This document shows positions 33,835-46,215 of a DNA stretch of 64,000 nt, one piece after another. The stretch lies in NCBI GenBank assembly GCA_914767715.1, contig OU612072.1, positions 22,012,001-22,076,000 of the forward strand. Reading direction: 5' to 3'. Positions within the stretch are counted from its first letter, which is position 1, and each line of letters starts with the position of its first letter. The translations under genes and the position numbers were made by a program. The notes under the pieces were generated by a model that ran no database searches, was not told the origin of the DNA, and saw only the letters and a program-made list of their open reading frames with translations. This DNA comes from Membranipora membranacea (Eukaryota > Bryozoa > Gymnolaemata > Cheilostomatida > Membraniporidae).

Positions 33835-34882
33835 AGTCAATGGAATGCCTCCGAAAGGTCCAAGGCGGCACTTTGAATGTACTTTAAATTTGGGTTGTCA
33901 AGCTCTGATATGAAATCATTGAGCAGTTTGATAAATGCGTCGACTGTCCCAATGTGCGTCTTGTAAGCAAACTGCGATGGCTCTATTACCTCTGTCAATT
34001 TGGATCTCATTTACTTTATTATAACCTCATCAGTAAGCTTGTCAAGGTGAAACAATATTGACACTGACCAATGGTCTTTGTGTTTGGGAGGGCTACCTTG
34101 GAGCTGAGTGGGCGCTCGGAGTGACAGGCTGAACTCACACAGCTATCTACACTTGTTGTCTGTTTGCCAATTTAACCATTGAGTACAGTATTTCAACCTA
34201 CACTAAATTGTAGCAACCAGCCCATAGATCGCTGTTGTTTATGACTCATTGAATAATACGCTATAGCAGAGAGGAGTTTAGAAACTCAAAATCTCAGGAC
34301 GTTGCCTCTACCATCTGTTCAAATACTGGAGTCTGATATGCATTTGGAGCCTCATAATCTGGGAGAAATCCCATCTCATGTATAAGTTGGATGGTGAGAA
34401 GTCAACATCATCTGAAGACTTCCAGGCATGGATCTCAGTGGAGGGTGAAGAAAATGTTTGCTTGCCTCTCAATGACATATTGAATTTCATGCAATCTACA
34501 TCGGAAATTCCAGTTAAATGCAAGAGAGCCCAAATCCGACCAATCCATAGGGTTGCTTGCCCAACCAAAGACAAAGACTATCAGCTAGTGTCAATATTAT
34601 TTTACCTTGGAACCTCTCTACCTGGGATTCTCTCCTGGGTAGGAGATCGGGCGAGGTAGCCGGCTATCAAGTGAAGGGAAAAGGGCAAACTTCTCAAGAC
34701 CGGCAAACTGCATAAAACTCAATCTAGGTACAAATTTAATCATAGTCATTGATTGGGGTAAGTTTGGGAGCATCCAATGAAAAAGTCATAAAGCATGATA
34801 AAATATCTACCAGAGGAAATCAACTTAAGTCATCAGTGGCTATGCTAAATGAGTGAAACAAATTAGCACCAAGTAACAACAC
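33835..34882. mobile_element. LINE-derived chimeric repeat, copy B
   Basis: The minus strand 34085-33840 reads WSVSILFHLDKLTDEVIIK, a stop, then KLTEVIEPSQFAYKTHIGTV and SAALDLSEAFH: LINE reverse transcriptase with motif A decayed (FD to FH). The plus strand 34378-34659 reads LNDILNFMQSTSEIPVKCK, RAQIRPIHRV and KDYQLVSILFYLG, the piece of RT just before. The two overlap by about 45 bases of the same sequence in opposite directions. The second LINE (34887 on) follows immediately. Confidence 0.7.
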
Positions 34883-34886
34883 CAAA

Positions 34887-37690
34887 ATGTTTTGTAGATC
34901 TCGATTTCATGGCGCTGGCGGTGGAATTGCTATGTATGTATCAGAAGAGTTTGTCCGGTTGTCTGGAGCGGAGGCTATGGTGGTTCGTATGATTTGTTCT
35001 GGCCGCCCAGTCTGCTCTGTGCTGGCAGTCTATCGCACCCCTTCGGTGGGGCCGGCGGCTTTCCTGGTGGACTGGGAGGCTCTGCTACCTTCGCTCCCTA
35101 TCAACTCTATAGTTGTTGGTGATCTTAATTTTTACTTAAATCCTTCGAATGAAACTGATAACTTTACCCTAGACTATATGGGAATTATGAGCATGAATGG
35201 CTTCTTTAATATTATCGAGTCGCCAACACAGTGCGGCCGCACGAAAGACAGCATTTTAGATCATATTCTGGTCAAAAACACCAGTAATGAAATTTTGTCA
35301 TGTACAGTTGAAACTGACATGATCGCTGACCATTTTCCAGTTATTAGCTCCATTGCTTTTCCAAACACATGGAAGCCAAACCAAGCTAACCAAATTTTAA
35401 TTACTAAGCTTGATCCAAACACACTTTACAAGAAAGTTAATGACCCCGAAGTATGACAGGGAGTGCTCAATAGCAGTAATCCAAATGACACCTTTGAAAT
35501 TTTTACAAATACTCATACAAATGCTTATATAAATTAGTAGCTGAGTCATTCACAACTAAAACTAAAAAGCTAAGCAAAAAATTTACTTTAAAAAAGCCTC
35601 GGATGACGCTCAAAATCATCAAATTGATTCAACAGCGAGAAAAACTTGCCCAAAAATTTAGGGATGAGCCTTTCAACAGTAAACTTCTTCAAATATATTC
35701 TAAGATAAAAAATCTGACATGTAATACCATCAAAGATGCAAAAGTAGAATTTTTACAAAACTGAATTTGAAAATGTAAAATCGAAACAAAATGAGAAATG
35801 GGCTTTTAAACAGAAAAGCGGACAAGTCTTCATCACCAAGCTGTATTGAAACAAATGGACAAAGGTACACATTGGGATTGCTGAGTGTTTTAACAAATTT
35901 TTCACGAGTGTAGGTCCTGGCTTGGCAGCTAAATTACCTGAATGTGGAGCTGACCCGTTATCATACCTATCAAAATACGACAGAATTAACAATTTTGACT
36001 TCTTAGAAATTACAAACGACATTACAGAGACTGTCATAAATAATTCCTCTGCAAAATTAGCAGTTGGGTACGATGGGATTTCCATGAAAACCATTAAAGA
36101 AAATAAAAATGCTATCAGCCCAATCTTGACCCACATGATCAATCTTATTGTTCCAACATCAGAATTTCCAGATAGCCAGAAAATTGCCAGAGAACGACCA
36201 TTGCATAAAAAAGGTTATAAATTTGACTGTAACAAATATCGGCCGATATCAATATCAACTGCAATATCCAAAGCTGCAGAAAAAGTATTAGCTATCCAAC
36301 TTCGATTCTATTTGGAAAATTCTAATATTTCAATTGACAACCAGTTTGGATTCCGTGAAAAATGGAACACAACTTCTGCTTTATCTAGACTAATGGAACA
36401 CCTGTACGACAGTTTCAATAACAGTAAAATTACACAGGGAATACTTTCAGACTTCAGCAAGGCTTTTGATACCATCAACCATGATATTTTAATCAGAAAA
36501 TTGCCTTTTTATAATTCTACAAATGATGCATGTGACTTGTTGAAATTTTATTTAGAAAACAGAAAATAATTTGTCAAAATCAACGATCATTCCAGTACAA
36601 TGAAAAAGGTCGATATAGGAGTTCCTCAGGGATGTGTATTAGGTCCAACTTTATTTTTAATATTAATCAATGATTTGGTAATATCTGCGCCAATGTTTAA
36701 ATATATTCTCTTTGCCGACGACACAAAATATATTTTCCAATGATCCTGAAATTTTAAAATCAAATGTTCAAAAAATTGAACAATGATGCTTGAGTAATAT
36801 ATTGATTTTAAACTATACAAAAACAATTCAGGTAATTTTTAAATTCCAAAATAAGCAAATTTTAGACCCCGAACAGTACCAAATTAAACTTGGTAATCAG
36901 GCTTTAGAGACAAAAAATAGCACCAAATTTCTCGGCATTCACCTGGATGAGAGCATTATTTTTAAAACCCATATTTTAGAAGTTTGTCGGAAATTGAACT
37001 ACGTCCTATTTTTAATGCGTAGTGTACGACCATATTTCAATATTCCTACGATGATCAATTTGTGTTGCACATTCTTTTTTCCACATTTAATCTATGGTAT
37101 TGAGTTTCATGGTCATGCAGCAAATTTTAATCTTAATCACATCTATTTACTTCAAAAGTCAGCTCTCCGTGTCATACTCAAAATCCGCCCACGTGGTCAT
37201 GTGACCTCTTTCTTCTCTTAGTATCAAATTATGCCCATTGAAATGCTTTTTAAATAACGCTATTTGTTACATTTTAATAATATTCGCCTTCATGGGGAGT
37301 TAGAAATTCGAGCCCCTGCTATTACAGCCACTAGGTTGAAGGAAAAATTTGCTCCTAAGAGAGCCAACAACTGTAGAGGGGAGAGGTCACTGTTAACCAC
37401 AGGTGTCAACCTGTGGAATTCACACCTACTGGGGGAGGAGGGGGGCGGCTCCTGCTTTGCGTGGGAGGTTGGCCTCCTCGCTGTGGGGGTGTGGATCGCT
37501 TCTTGTCGTGTAGGCTGCGTGTCTGGGCTCGCCCTGGGGACAGTAGCCTTTGTTTTCCGGCTAATCGGATGGTCGCCATACTAGTCCTGGACTAATCTGA
37601 CCATGCCGTTGCCTTATTCTATTTCACTATTTTAGTCCTTTGATTTTAAATACAATAAATTGTTGCAGAAACCAAAAGAAAAAAAAATTG
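34887..37690 (+). mobile_element. Degenerate non-LTR retrotransposon (Jockey/CR1-like)
   Basis: 34887-35456 is the C-terminal half of an endonuclease (GGGIAMYVSEEF, SIVVGDLNFYL, DSILDHILVKN, MIADHFPVIS). 35922-36569 is reverse transcriptase (AVGYDGISMKTIK, CNKYRPISISTAISKAAEKV, NQFGFREKWNTTSAL, LSDFSKAFDTINH). After a stop at 36567, the frame continues KVDIGVPQGCVLGPTLFLIL and ILFADDTKY. 36790-37221 is the thumb region (TKFLGIHLDESIIFKTHI). It differs from the first LINE and is 5'-truncated. An A-rich end lies near 37680. Confidence 0.8.
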
Positions 37691-38480
37691 CAAATAGTGA
37701 TTTACTGCGATAAATTGAAAACAGAACAGCAATTTTCAGGCGACCATCAGGTATTAAGAGGATGGCAGCAACCTCAATGTCATTTAGTACAATTATAATC
37801 GAATATCAACAATTTGATAACTATTTTACATAGGCCCTAGTTTATTTTTATTAGGATGACACTGAGACTCATAGAAAAACCATTTCATTGCTTTTAACCT
37901 CGTTCACAACATGGAAGTTGTCAAACTACGTTTAGAGATGGGGTAACTCCCATTTTATTTGACGTTTCGAAGTCATCATGTGTAATTTAGTAAAAACTGT
38001 GCCTAACATCACATTCTTCTATCTATTAGTATGCCTCAGGGTACTTTTGCCTAAAAATTTCAGTCTGTTTATCAAAGATCCTAACCATATCTCCAAAGCC
38101 GATATACAGAGGATGTTCAACTGCTTACTCTTGGCGCAGTCACACAATATCTAGATGCTTAACCCAACGGATGTTTAAAACCCTTCCCGATTGATTTTAA
38201 AGCAACGTTGTTACGATATCCTCAACAGTACTCAAAAACAAACTAATAAAGACCAATCAAGTGGATGTAGGCTACAGCTATCTGACACAACGCCAACAAC
38301 CAGTAATATCATCAGGAAAGAAGTCAGATTCTATCATAACATCTACAGTTAGCCCGCGGGTGGGCTTAGCAGTACATCACAGAATATACATAATATTATA
38401 TAATATGCTGACAATACCCTCATCTTGGAGTTATCTTAGCTTTAGCTGTTTCGACAACAAAAATACAAGAAACAGTGGTT
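37691..38480. repeat. Duplicated segment, copy 1 (partner 40070-40800)
   Basis: The sequence from GTGATTTACTGCG through CAGCAATTT.CA.GCGACCATC, ATCTCCAAAGCCGAT and AGTAATATCATCA matches 40078 on with scattered differences. No coding content is recognisable. Confidence 0.8.
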
Positions 38481-38817
38481 TACAAAAAATTTAATGCGGT
38501 AATGTTTTGATTTTCTTAAAATTTGGAATGATGTAACAACACGACAACCAAAGTCAAATAAGTAATGTATTTGCTTTACGGTTTCTCAACAGAGCAATGC
38601 AAAAACTATTGCATATTAGCACTCACTACCCAACAATAAAACAAGGACAACAAAAACCTAAATATTCCTTTGCGTTTATGATGACTGTTTTCGATCAAAG
38701 TTTAGAAACAATTTATGTTTGTCAGGCAATTAAACGCATGACTAGTTCACTAAATTAGAGAACCCTTGAAAATGTTTGACAAGTTTAAGTGATGAGACAA
38801 CTCCCAGTGCAGGTGCA

Positions 38818-38924
38818 GTGTCTCCAGATTAGTGAGTGCTGACAATGTCTGACCAAGCTGATCATCACTACTTAGATTGTTATTGTCTAAGTTCAGCTGC
38901 TTCAGCGATGTCATCTTAGCAATG
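38818..38924 (-). pseudogene. LRR exon lacking its 3' end
   Basis: After acceptor GTCTGCAG the minus strand reads IAKMTSLKQLNLDNNNLSS, then LSALTNLETLHLH, closely matching 41812-41958. After WEL it runs straight into intron-type sequence (TCTCATCACTTAAACTT) without a donor. A deletion fused exon to intron. The copy is probably dead. Confidence 0.7.
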
Positions 38925-39324
38925 CTGCAGACAAAGAAAATATGATTTCCACATTATTCCCTGTTTTATACAAATTTTTTTCCTTTAGCCCAGAGTCACT
39001 CTGAATTCTTCGCCTCACAGGGTCTTCCTAAAATGCAGTGAATTCTTAAATCAAGTTTGATCCATTTTTTCCTTGTATTCAGTTTGCACCCATAATATTT
39101 CACAAGGCATGATGATTTTCTATTAAGATTACTTTTCAATTGTCAGACGATTAGGCACATGACTAGTTCTCAAAATAAGAGAACATGTAGAATCTTTTGA
39201 CAGTTTTAAGTGAAGAGACAACTCCCAATCCATTTGAGGCCGACATACATTTCAACTTGCTGCATGTGGGGTTTTGTATATTTATGAAGATAATATTCCA
39301 CATGCCATGACATAAATGATGAAA

Positions 39325-39388
39325 AGTTTTGGATATAAGATATAGATCACTGTCTAAGTAAAGCTGTTTCAGTGATGTCATATAAGAT
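39325..39388 (-). pseudogene. LRR exon fragment
   Basis: The minus strand reads YMTSLKQLYLDSD with flanks unlike a splice site. Cassette intron sequence (TTTTCAATTGTCAGACGATTAGG at about 39135) lies close by. A short relic. Confidence 0.55.
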
Positions 39389-39399
39389 AAGATATATAT

Positions 39400-40066
39400 C
39401 GGAGTACAGTATTGAAACCTATACTTAACTGTAGCTACCAGCACACAGATCGCTGTCAAATATGACTCATGGACTAATAGGCTATAGCAGGGAGGTTGTT
39501 CTGGATTTCAAAAATTCAAATTCTCAGTATGTTGCCTACTATAATCTGTTCAAGCCTGGAGTCAGATATGCATTTAGAGCCTCTCAGTCTGGGGGAAATC
39601 CCATCTCATGAATAAGTTGGATGTTGGGAAGTCAACATCATCTGAAGACTTCCAGACATAGGTATCAGTGAAGGGTGAAGAAGATGCTTGCTTGCCTTTC
39701 AATGACATATTAAATCTGATGGGATCTACATTGGAAATTCCAGATAAATGCAAGAGAGCGCAAATCCGACCAATCCCAAGGGTTGCTTGCTCCTCCAAAC
39801 ACAAAGGCTATCAGCCAGTGTCAATATTGTTTCACCTTGGAACCTCTCTAACTGAGATTCTCTCCTGGGTAGGAGATCGGGCGAGCTAGTCGGCTATCCA
39901 GTGAAGGGAAAGGGGGGAACTTCTCAAGACAGGCAAACTGCATAAAACTCAATCTAGGTGCAGTTTGGGAGCATCCAATAAAAAATTCATAAAGTATGAT
40001 AAGTCATCTACCAGCGGAAATCAACTTTAGTAATCAGTGACTATGCTAAACGAGTGAAACAAATTA
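39400..40066. mobile_element. LINE-derived chimeric repeat, copy C (truncated)
   Basis: It begins at GAGTACAGTATTGAAACC, so the minus-strand RT part of copies A and B is absent. The plus frame at 39668-39889 keeps KRAQIRPIPRVACSSKHKGY and PVSILFHLGTSL. A stretch of about 35 bases is missing near 39960 relative to copy B. Confidence 0.65.
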
Positions 40067-40069
40067 ATT

Positions 40070-40800
40070 GTTGATAGTGATTTACTGCGGACAGTTGAAA
40101 ACAGAACAGCAATTTCCAAGCGACCATCAGGTATTAAGAGGATGGCAGCAACTTCAATGTCATTTAGTACAATTATATTCGAATATCCACAATTTAACTA
40201 TTTTACATTGGGCCTAGATTCTTTTTATTAGGATCACACTGAGACTCATAAAAAATCCTTTTCATTGCTTTTAATCTGGTTCGTAACATTGAAGTTGTCA
40301 AACTGCGTTTAGAGATGGGGCAACTCACATTTTATTTGACGTTTCGAAGTCATCATGTGTAATTTAGTAAAAACTGTGCCTAACATGACTTTCTTATATC
40401 TATTAGTATGCCCTCTGCCTAAACATTTCAGTGTGTTTAATAAAGATCCTAACCATATCTCCAAAGCCGATCTACAGAGGATGTTCAACTGCTTACTCTC
40501 GATACAGTCACACAATATCTAGATGCTAAACCCTAGGACTGTTTAAAATCGCTATCCATTGATTTTAAAGCACCGTTAATACGATATCCCCAACAAAACT
40601 CAAAAACAAACTAATAAAGACCAACCTTCACCCAAACATCATCGATTGGATATAGGCTACAGCTATCTAACACAAAGCCAACAACCAGTAATATCATCAC
40701 AAAAGAAGTCAGATTTTTCATAACAACCAAGGTTAGCCCGCAGGTGGGCTTAGCAGTACATCACAAAATATATATAATAATATTGAATATGCCGACAGCT
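40070..40800. repeat. Duplicated segment, copy 2 (partner 37691-38480)
   Basis: See the partner; differences are substitutions and small indels (for example CTCAGGGTACTTTTGCC in copy 1 versus a shorter CCCTCTGCC here). Confidence 0.8.
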
Positions 40801-41149
40801 GCTGCAGAGAAAACAATAATATGGTTTTCACATTATTCCTAGTTTTATACAATTACTTTGCCGTTAGCTCAGAGTCACTTTGAATTCTTCTCCACGCAGA
40901 ATCTTCCTAAATGGAGTGTATTTCAAGTTTGATCCATTTCTCCCTTGTATTCAGTTTGAACCCGTTGAGATCATGCCTGGCAAGGATTCCTTGGTATAAG
41001 CCACTGGTTGTTCCGGACGGTAAGTAAGAGGAGGAATACGATGGCAAACTGATGTGGGTACAAAGTGCATCAAAGCGGTTGCAAGGCCGAAACAAGAAAT
41101 GATATACAAACTGATTCCTTCACCTGGTTATTTTGAAATTTCATGTTAA

Positions 41150-41811
41150 ATTTTGTCAAAATGTCGCAATGGAACAATTCTGAATGCAGGAAAATGCACA
41201 AAACTTGGTAGTTGTTCTTACAGAGTTAATTAAGGGGCCTTGGCTGTCTTGACAACAAAAATACATAAAATAATTGTTTAGAAACAAATTGAGGCTGTGA
41301 TCTTTTAATGTTTCTGCAAATTTCGATGATGTATCAACACAACATGCAATGTCAAATAACTTTTTGCGTTGCAGGTGATATCCGTAGAGTTGTTTAACCA
41401 GTTTTTCAACCATAGACAGAAATTTTGTTTAGCTATTGTAGATTTCTCGGCAGTGCAATGCATAAATACTGTCGCAGATTATCGTTCATTGCCATACACT
41501 GAGAGAGTGACAACAAGAAATAAAGATTTCACAACGTATATGATGATTGCCTTCGACGAAGATATTGAGATCACTTTCCAATCCTCAGGCAAATGATTAG
41601 TACTCAAAATAAGAGAACTGTGAGGAATCTTTTGACAGTTCTAAGTGGTGAAACAACTCATAATCCATTTGATACTGACATAGATTTTAACTTGAAGCAT
41701 GTGGGTTTTTGTATCTTTATGAAGATTATCTTTCACATGGCATAAACCTCAACGATGACAACAGTAGGATAAGGATAATATACTAAGGTTTCGGTCAATG
41801 GGGGTCATTAC
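41150..41811. repeat. LRR-cassette intron unit
   Basis: The intron sequence flanking the intact LRR exon at 41812 recurs around 16.3-16.8, 38.5-38.8 and 39.1-39.2 kb, with shared blocks AAAATAAGAGAACTGTG, TTTTGACAGTT..AAGTG and ACAACTC...ATCCATTTGA. Exon and intron were therefore duplicated together. Confidence 0.65.
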
Positions 41812-41958
41812 CTGTCAGGTATCTTAGTCAGCTCACAGTGGCACAGGATCAGTCTCTCCAGATTAGTGAGTGCTGACAATGTCTGACCAAGCTGATCATC
41901 TCTACTTAGATTGTCATTGTATAGGTTTAGGTACTTCAGTGATGTCATCTTAGCGATG
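41812..41958 (-). CDS. LRR cassette exon (intact, 147 bp)
   Basis: Acceptor TTCTGCAG, donor GTAATG, phase 2 at both ends. It encodes two LRRs: IAKMTSLKYLNLYNDNLSR, then LSALTNLERLILCHCELTKI, ending PD plus a split Ser codon (AG|C) shared with the next cassette. It has the same length as the cassettes at 23.8 and 30.9 kb but is a different subgroup, closest to the relic at 38.8 kb. Confidence 0.8.
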
Positions 41959-42419
41959 CTGCAGAAAAGAAAATATGATTTCCATATTATTCCCTGTTTT
42001 ATACAATTTCTTTCAATCAGTCCAGAATCACTCTGATTTTTCTGCATCATGGGATTTTCCTAAAATGCAGTGTATTCTTAGATCAAGTTCGATCCATTAT
42101 TCTCTTTTATTAAGTTTGCGCTCATAGGAGAGCAACTCTGAATGCAGGAAAATGGACCACACTTGGTAATTCGTCTTACAGAGTAAAATAAGTGGCCTTG
42201 GCTGCCTAAACAACAAAAATACATAAATAATGATTGTCTAGAAAATAATTAAGGCTTTGATGTTTTGATGAGTTGCAAACTTCGATGATGTACAAAAACA
42301 AACAAAGTTTGTATAGCTATCAAAGATTACCCAGCAGCGCAATGCATAAAAACTTTCGCATATTACCGTTCAGTCTGGGTATATCCATTTGTCAAGAGAG
42401 AACAACTCGAAAATAAATT

Positions 42420-44735
42420 GTTACAGAAGTGAGTTCGGATTAAAAAAGAAGAGTTGCTCGATTTGGTTATATGGGTCAGCTTATTTAATTTGCAACACAC
42501 TGGCTTATTTTTGTCAAAATTTTAAACATGCTGGAATTCAATGTATTTAGGTTTGTAAGGGTTTTCAAGCATGGTGAGCAAGAATATGAAGGTTTTTTAT
42601 GGAATCAATTGCCTGCTTCCGAGCTATGGCAGCATTTGGCATGAGATCAAGAGAAGGTCAAATGCTTAGCAAACAGGCGAAAACACAAGTCATGGGGTAA
42701 TAAACCCTCAAGAAACTGAGTAATGCGATGCAAATTGTCTTAATTGATCCGCTGACTACTGACGGCAGCATTTGACGTGACATCATGAGAAACTCAAATA
42801 CTTCACAAACAGACAAATACCCCGGTAATGAGGTGAAGACCTCCCAGGGAACAGAATACAGTGTTGAAATTCATCGTAACTGATAGCATGGAATAAATGG
42901 AGTACATTTTGTTATATTTATTGTTTTATTTCATTCATATTTACCTTTTTCAAATACGCAAATTAAGAAATTAATTGTCTCATATCAACCATTCACCATC
43001 TGTTCCTCACATAAACTTAATAATACACCTAGACAGGTCACTATATACAGCTGAAGTGAGGCACTTAATTGTGGGGCTACGTAACGCCATTGGAATGTGT
43101 AGAAGCAATGATGCTATCATTGATTTACTGTCCATAATCCAGGTTTTTTGCTGATAACTCTCGGATTTTGAATTTGAAAATTGCTAATTAGGCTACTCCT
43201 ATTGATGATTGTATCACATACCCATTCATGTATGCAAAAGAATGATCAAGTACATAAACTGACTCTTCATTCAATAAAAATTCTAACAATGACACTGTAA
43301 AAATAAAAATGGGAATTTAAGACTTTGGTAAAGTTAAAAAATAGTAATATCGTCAGGGTGACCGGCCAAATAGGCAAATGTAACTGTAAGAAGATTCTGG
43401 TTGGTTGATTTGCAAATATATCAGCACCACTGTACGAATCTCTAGAGCAAGCATGATCCAATTTGCCTGCATTTAGGTTTTGAGCTGCAGGCAAAAGGGA
43501 TCATGAACTTTCGTCCTATTCGTTGGAGTTGTCCTTTGCTATGTGGACAGTTGGTAGACACTTGAATTTGTTTGGCATTGCAGCATTTGAAGGGCATCTT
43601 TTGTATGGAACCAAGTATGAGGACTTCAAATCTGGAATTTGTTTAGCAAGGAGCTGAGAAATTTTAGAAAATGTCCATATTTAGACCAAACTATAACTAT
43701 ATAGAGTTCAGAGTACAAAGATCACATGCAGGATTAAAAAATCAGTGATGTGCAGCCGGATGCGTTTGAAAACATAGGCAATTGAATATGGATTTATACC
43801 ACTAAGAAAACGCCACAAATAAATCGAGACAAATTTATTTGTTGAATTTTAACGTTTTTCATTTTCCATTGCACCTGGAGTTGTCCAACTACCATTTTTA
43901 AAAAGGCAATTTCTTGTTCTTTTTTTATCTAAATTATCAAATAACTTAATCTTTGGTAACAGATTCTTACATGTATACTTTCAAATACAACTGTGAACAT
44001 CCTGAATTAAAACCAGTGCATATATGGTGTGTACTGAGCGAATATTTTCTATGCATATGATATAAACCTAAAATAAGTGATCACGATAAGATCGCACAGA
44101 AAGTCTGTTTGCTTATAAATTAAACTTCTCTTGTTAATGTGAGTCAGGTGCAGAAGGCTCAAACTATGGAACAGCAATGCATCAATACTGCTTCTACCTG
44201 ATGTACATGGTGATGTTAGTGAGCTGTAATGACAGGAGTTATCACCGTTTTAAAAATCAATCTATGATCATTTTTTAATATCTCACTATTTATTATAGAT
44301 CAATTTCACATAATAATCAGCTTGAATACAAATACATAATCACCCTAACATACCTCATTATATGTGATGGTACAATGTAAATTTTGAATAATTATCAAAA
44401 CACAAAACACAGGACTATCACTTACCTTACTGAGGCCTGACTGGCGTATAGTAATACAATTAAGTTGGCCAATAATCTATACCATTCAGATTATCTTAAA
44501 TTGTCATAATTATTGTAGCAAGTTATGCCATTAGCTTTATAGGCTCAGTTTATAATTTTACTGATATTGTTATATACAACATTAAGACAACGTAAATGGC
44601 CCACACAGAATATGTACCATCGTTGGTTTAATAGGAGGTTACAGATGGTCTGTGTTATATAATATTTATAGTAATTAGTATATAATATGCCGACATGGTA
44701 ATCTTACATCCTGCTTATATTGATGATATATTTAC
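42420..44735. other. Intron sequence with dispersed repeats only
   Basis: No exon is supported. Copies of the repeats at 12411 (43450-43550 here) and 21770 (44565-44640 here) are present. Confidence 0.45.
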
Positions 44736-44876
44736 CTGTCGGGCATCTTAGTCAGATTACAGGCAAACAGAGTCAGAGATACCAGATCTGCAGTTAGTGC
44801 GGATAGACACTGATTCAGCTCATCACTTCCACTTATGTGAACCGACAGATGCCTCAGTGATGTCATCTCTGATAAT
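44736..44876 (-). CDS. LRR exon (variant, 141 bp)
   Basis: Phase 2 at both ends, donor GTAAAT, weak acceptor GTTATAG. It encodes LSEMTSLRHLSVHISGSDEL, then LSALTADLVSLTLFACNLTK and MPD. It shares the E/K-MTSL start and the TKMPD end with the 147-bp cassettes but is six bases shorter and more diverged. It joins the exon at 45125 through AG|A (Arg). Confidence 0.75.
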
Positions 44877-45124
44877 CTATAACATCCCAATACGGGTATA
44901 CATACTTCAAGTATGTCAATCGCATTAGAGCCTACACTATAACCTCACATCAATTTTTCTACCCTTGGAGAATGGTGACTAACATGGTTTGATCAAGCTC
45001 TGCATGCAAACTTGGTACTGATATTAACAGTAAAGTCAGCATTATTCTGAAGGGGGAATATGTGAGAAATTATTTTGGATCTATAAAATTAAAACCAGTT
45101 TGATAAAAATCTGAGCTCACTAAC

Positions 45125-45380
45125 CTCAGGCTTTTGAGGCTATTTTCTTGCATCTCATGCAGCAACAGATATTTCACTGATTTAGATAGCCTCTCTGATA
45201 ACTCTGCAGGTGCGTCATCTATAAATAATAAAGCTATCTGACCAGCTGAAGCTGTCTCTCTCTCCAGCTCTACTAGAGTCAGCTTTCTATCGCTGATCAT
45301 TAATCGCCCCCAGGTTTGTCCCCGTACATCAGGATCATCCCAGTTACTGTCACCCTGCTCCTCCCAATCTACCATGTATC
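45125..45380 (-). CDS. Exon upstream of the LRR cassettes
   Basis: Phase 1 in (acceptor TATTACAG), phase 2 out (donor GTTAGT), 85 residues: MVDWEEQGDSNWDDPDVRGQ, then TWGRLMISDRKLTLVELERE, FIDDAPAELSERLSKSVKYL and ENSLKSL. The end flows into LRR sequence, so it looks like an LRR cap or the end of an upstream domain. I recognise no family. The open frame and clean borders support a real exon. Confidence 0.65.
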
Positions 45381-46123
45381 CTGTAATAATCAGAAGCAAA
45401 ATAATAAAATGGTCATGAATGAACCTTTGAAATAAAGGGAATATTATTATTATGTTTTAAGTGAAGATTCTCAACATTCATTATCTAAATGTTGTAAAAA
45501 ATTTTAAATCTGGAACAAATACTACATGCATTATACACACATGGCATCAGCTAATGATTCCATCCCACAAAGTATAGTTATATAATTTGCTGAAGAGATT
45601 ATTCTTATGAAAATAGTTTGCAATGAGCAACGCAATTTACTACCAAAATTGATGTTCAATTTGGAGTTGTATGCTCTTGTTGTATCAATAGTCAACCGCA
45701 AACTCCCTCTTAAAAAAAGGATTTTGACTGTTAGCCTATTTTTGCAATAAGCAGGAGTGAAGGTTGAAATTAAGACCAAGACTGTGTGCACTGTATTTTG
45801 CCGATATCTTCCCAGTATCATCTCATATCAATAATATGATGGTTCATAGCATCACAGTGAAGCTCTTCATAGTGTGGTTGAAGGGAATTACTTGTTGGAT
45901 CATAATGTTGCTGATGCAGTCACACATCCTCGAGATTCTAGTTGTTGTGGAACTGGTATACAGTAGATGAAACCTCAGTCCGTAGACTGTCAAAAAAACT
46001 AGGTCAGTACCCTAAACTTTTTTGGACTTCGAACCAACTAATCAGCGAAAGCAATGAACATTACGGACACCTTATGAGGCCATGTACACAATTTGATATG
46101 CTGTATTCACCCTCAGAACTCAC

Positions 46124-46215
46124 TTTTGTCTGTGCTAAGATTTTCCTCTTCTCTGCCTTGCTCCATGATTGAAAGCTGCAAGTTGTGGGATTCACAGGAC
46201 AGCTTTGGCAGCAAT
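46124..46215 (-). CDS. Short exon preceding 45125-45380
   Basis: Acceptor TAACTTCAG, donor GTGAGT. In the frame that splices to the next exon (phase 1) it reads LLPKLSCESHNLQLSIMEQG, then REEENLSTDK. An alternative Cys-containing frame (CCQSCPVNPTTC) is open but does not match the phase of the next exon. A Met lies in the chosen frame, but a start here cannot be proven. A degenerate copy sits at 49685-49764. Confidence 0.5.

Noticed and set aside
34308-34574. Minus-strand ORF conserved between copies B and C
   Set aside because: The plus frame holds RT motifs (RAQIRPI, KDYQ.VSILF); the antisense frame stays open only because the copies are similar.
36567-36569. Stop taken as the end of the second LINE's ORF2
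   Set aside because: GVPQG and FADDT motifs continue in the same frame beyond the TAA, so it is a nonsense mutation in a dead element.
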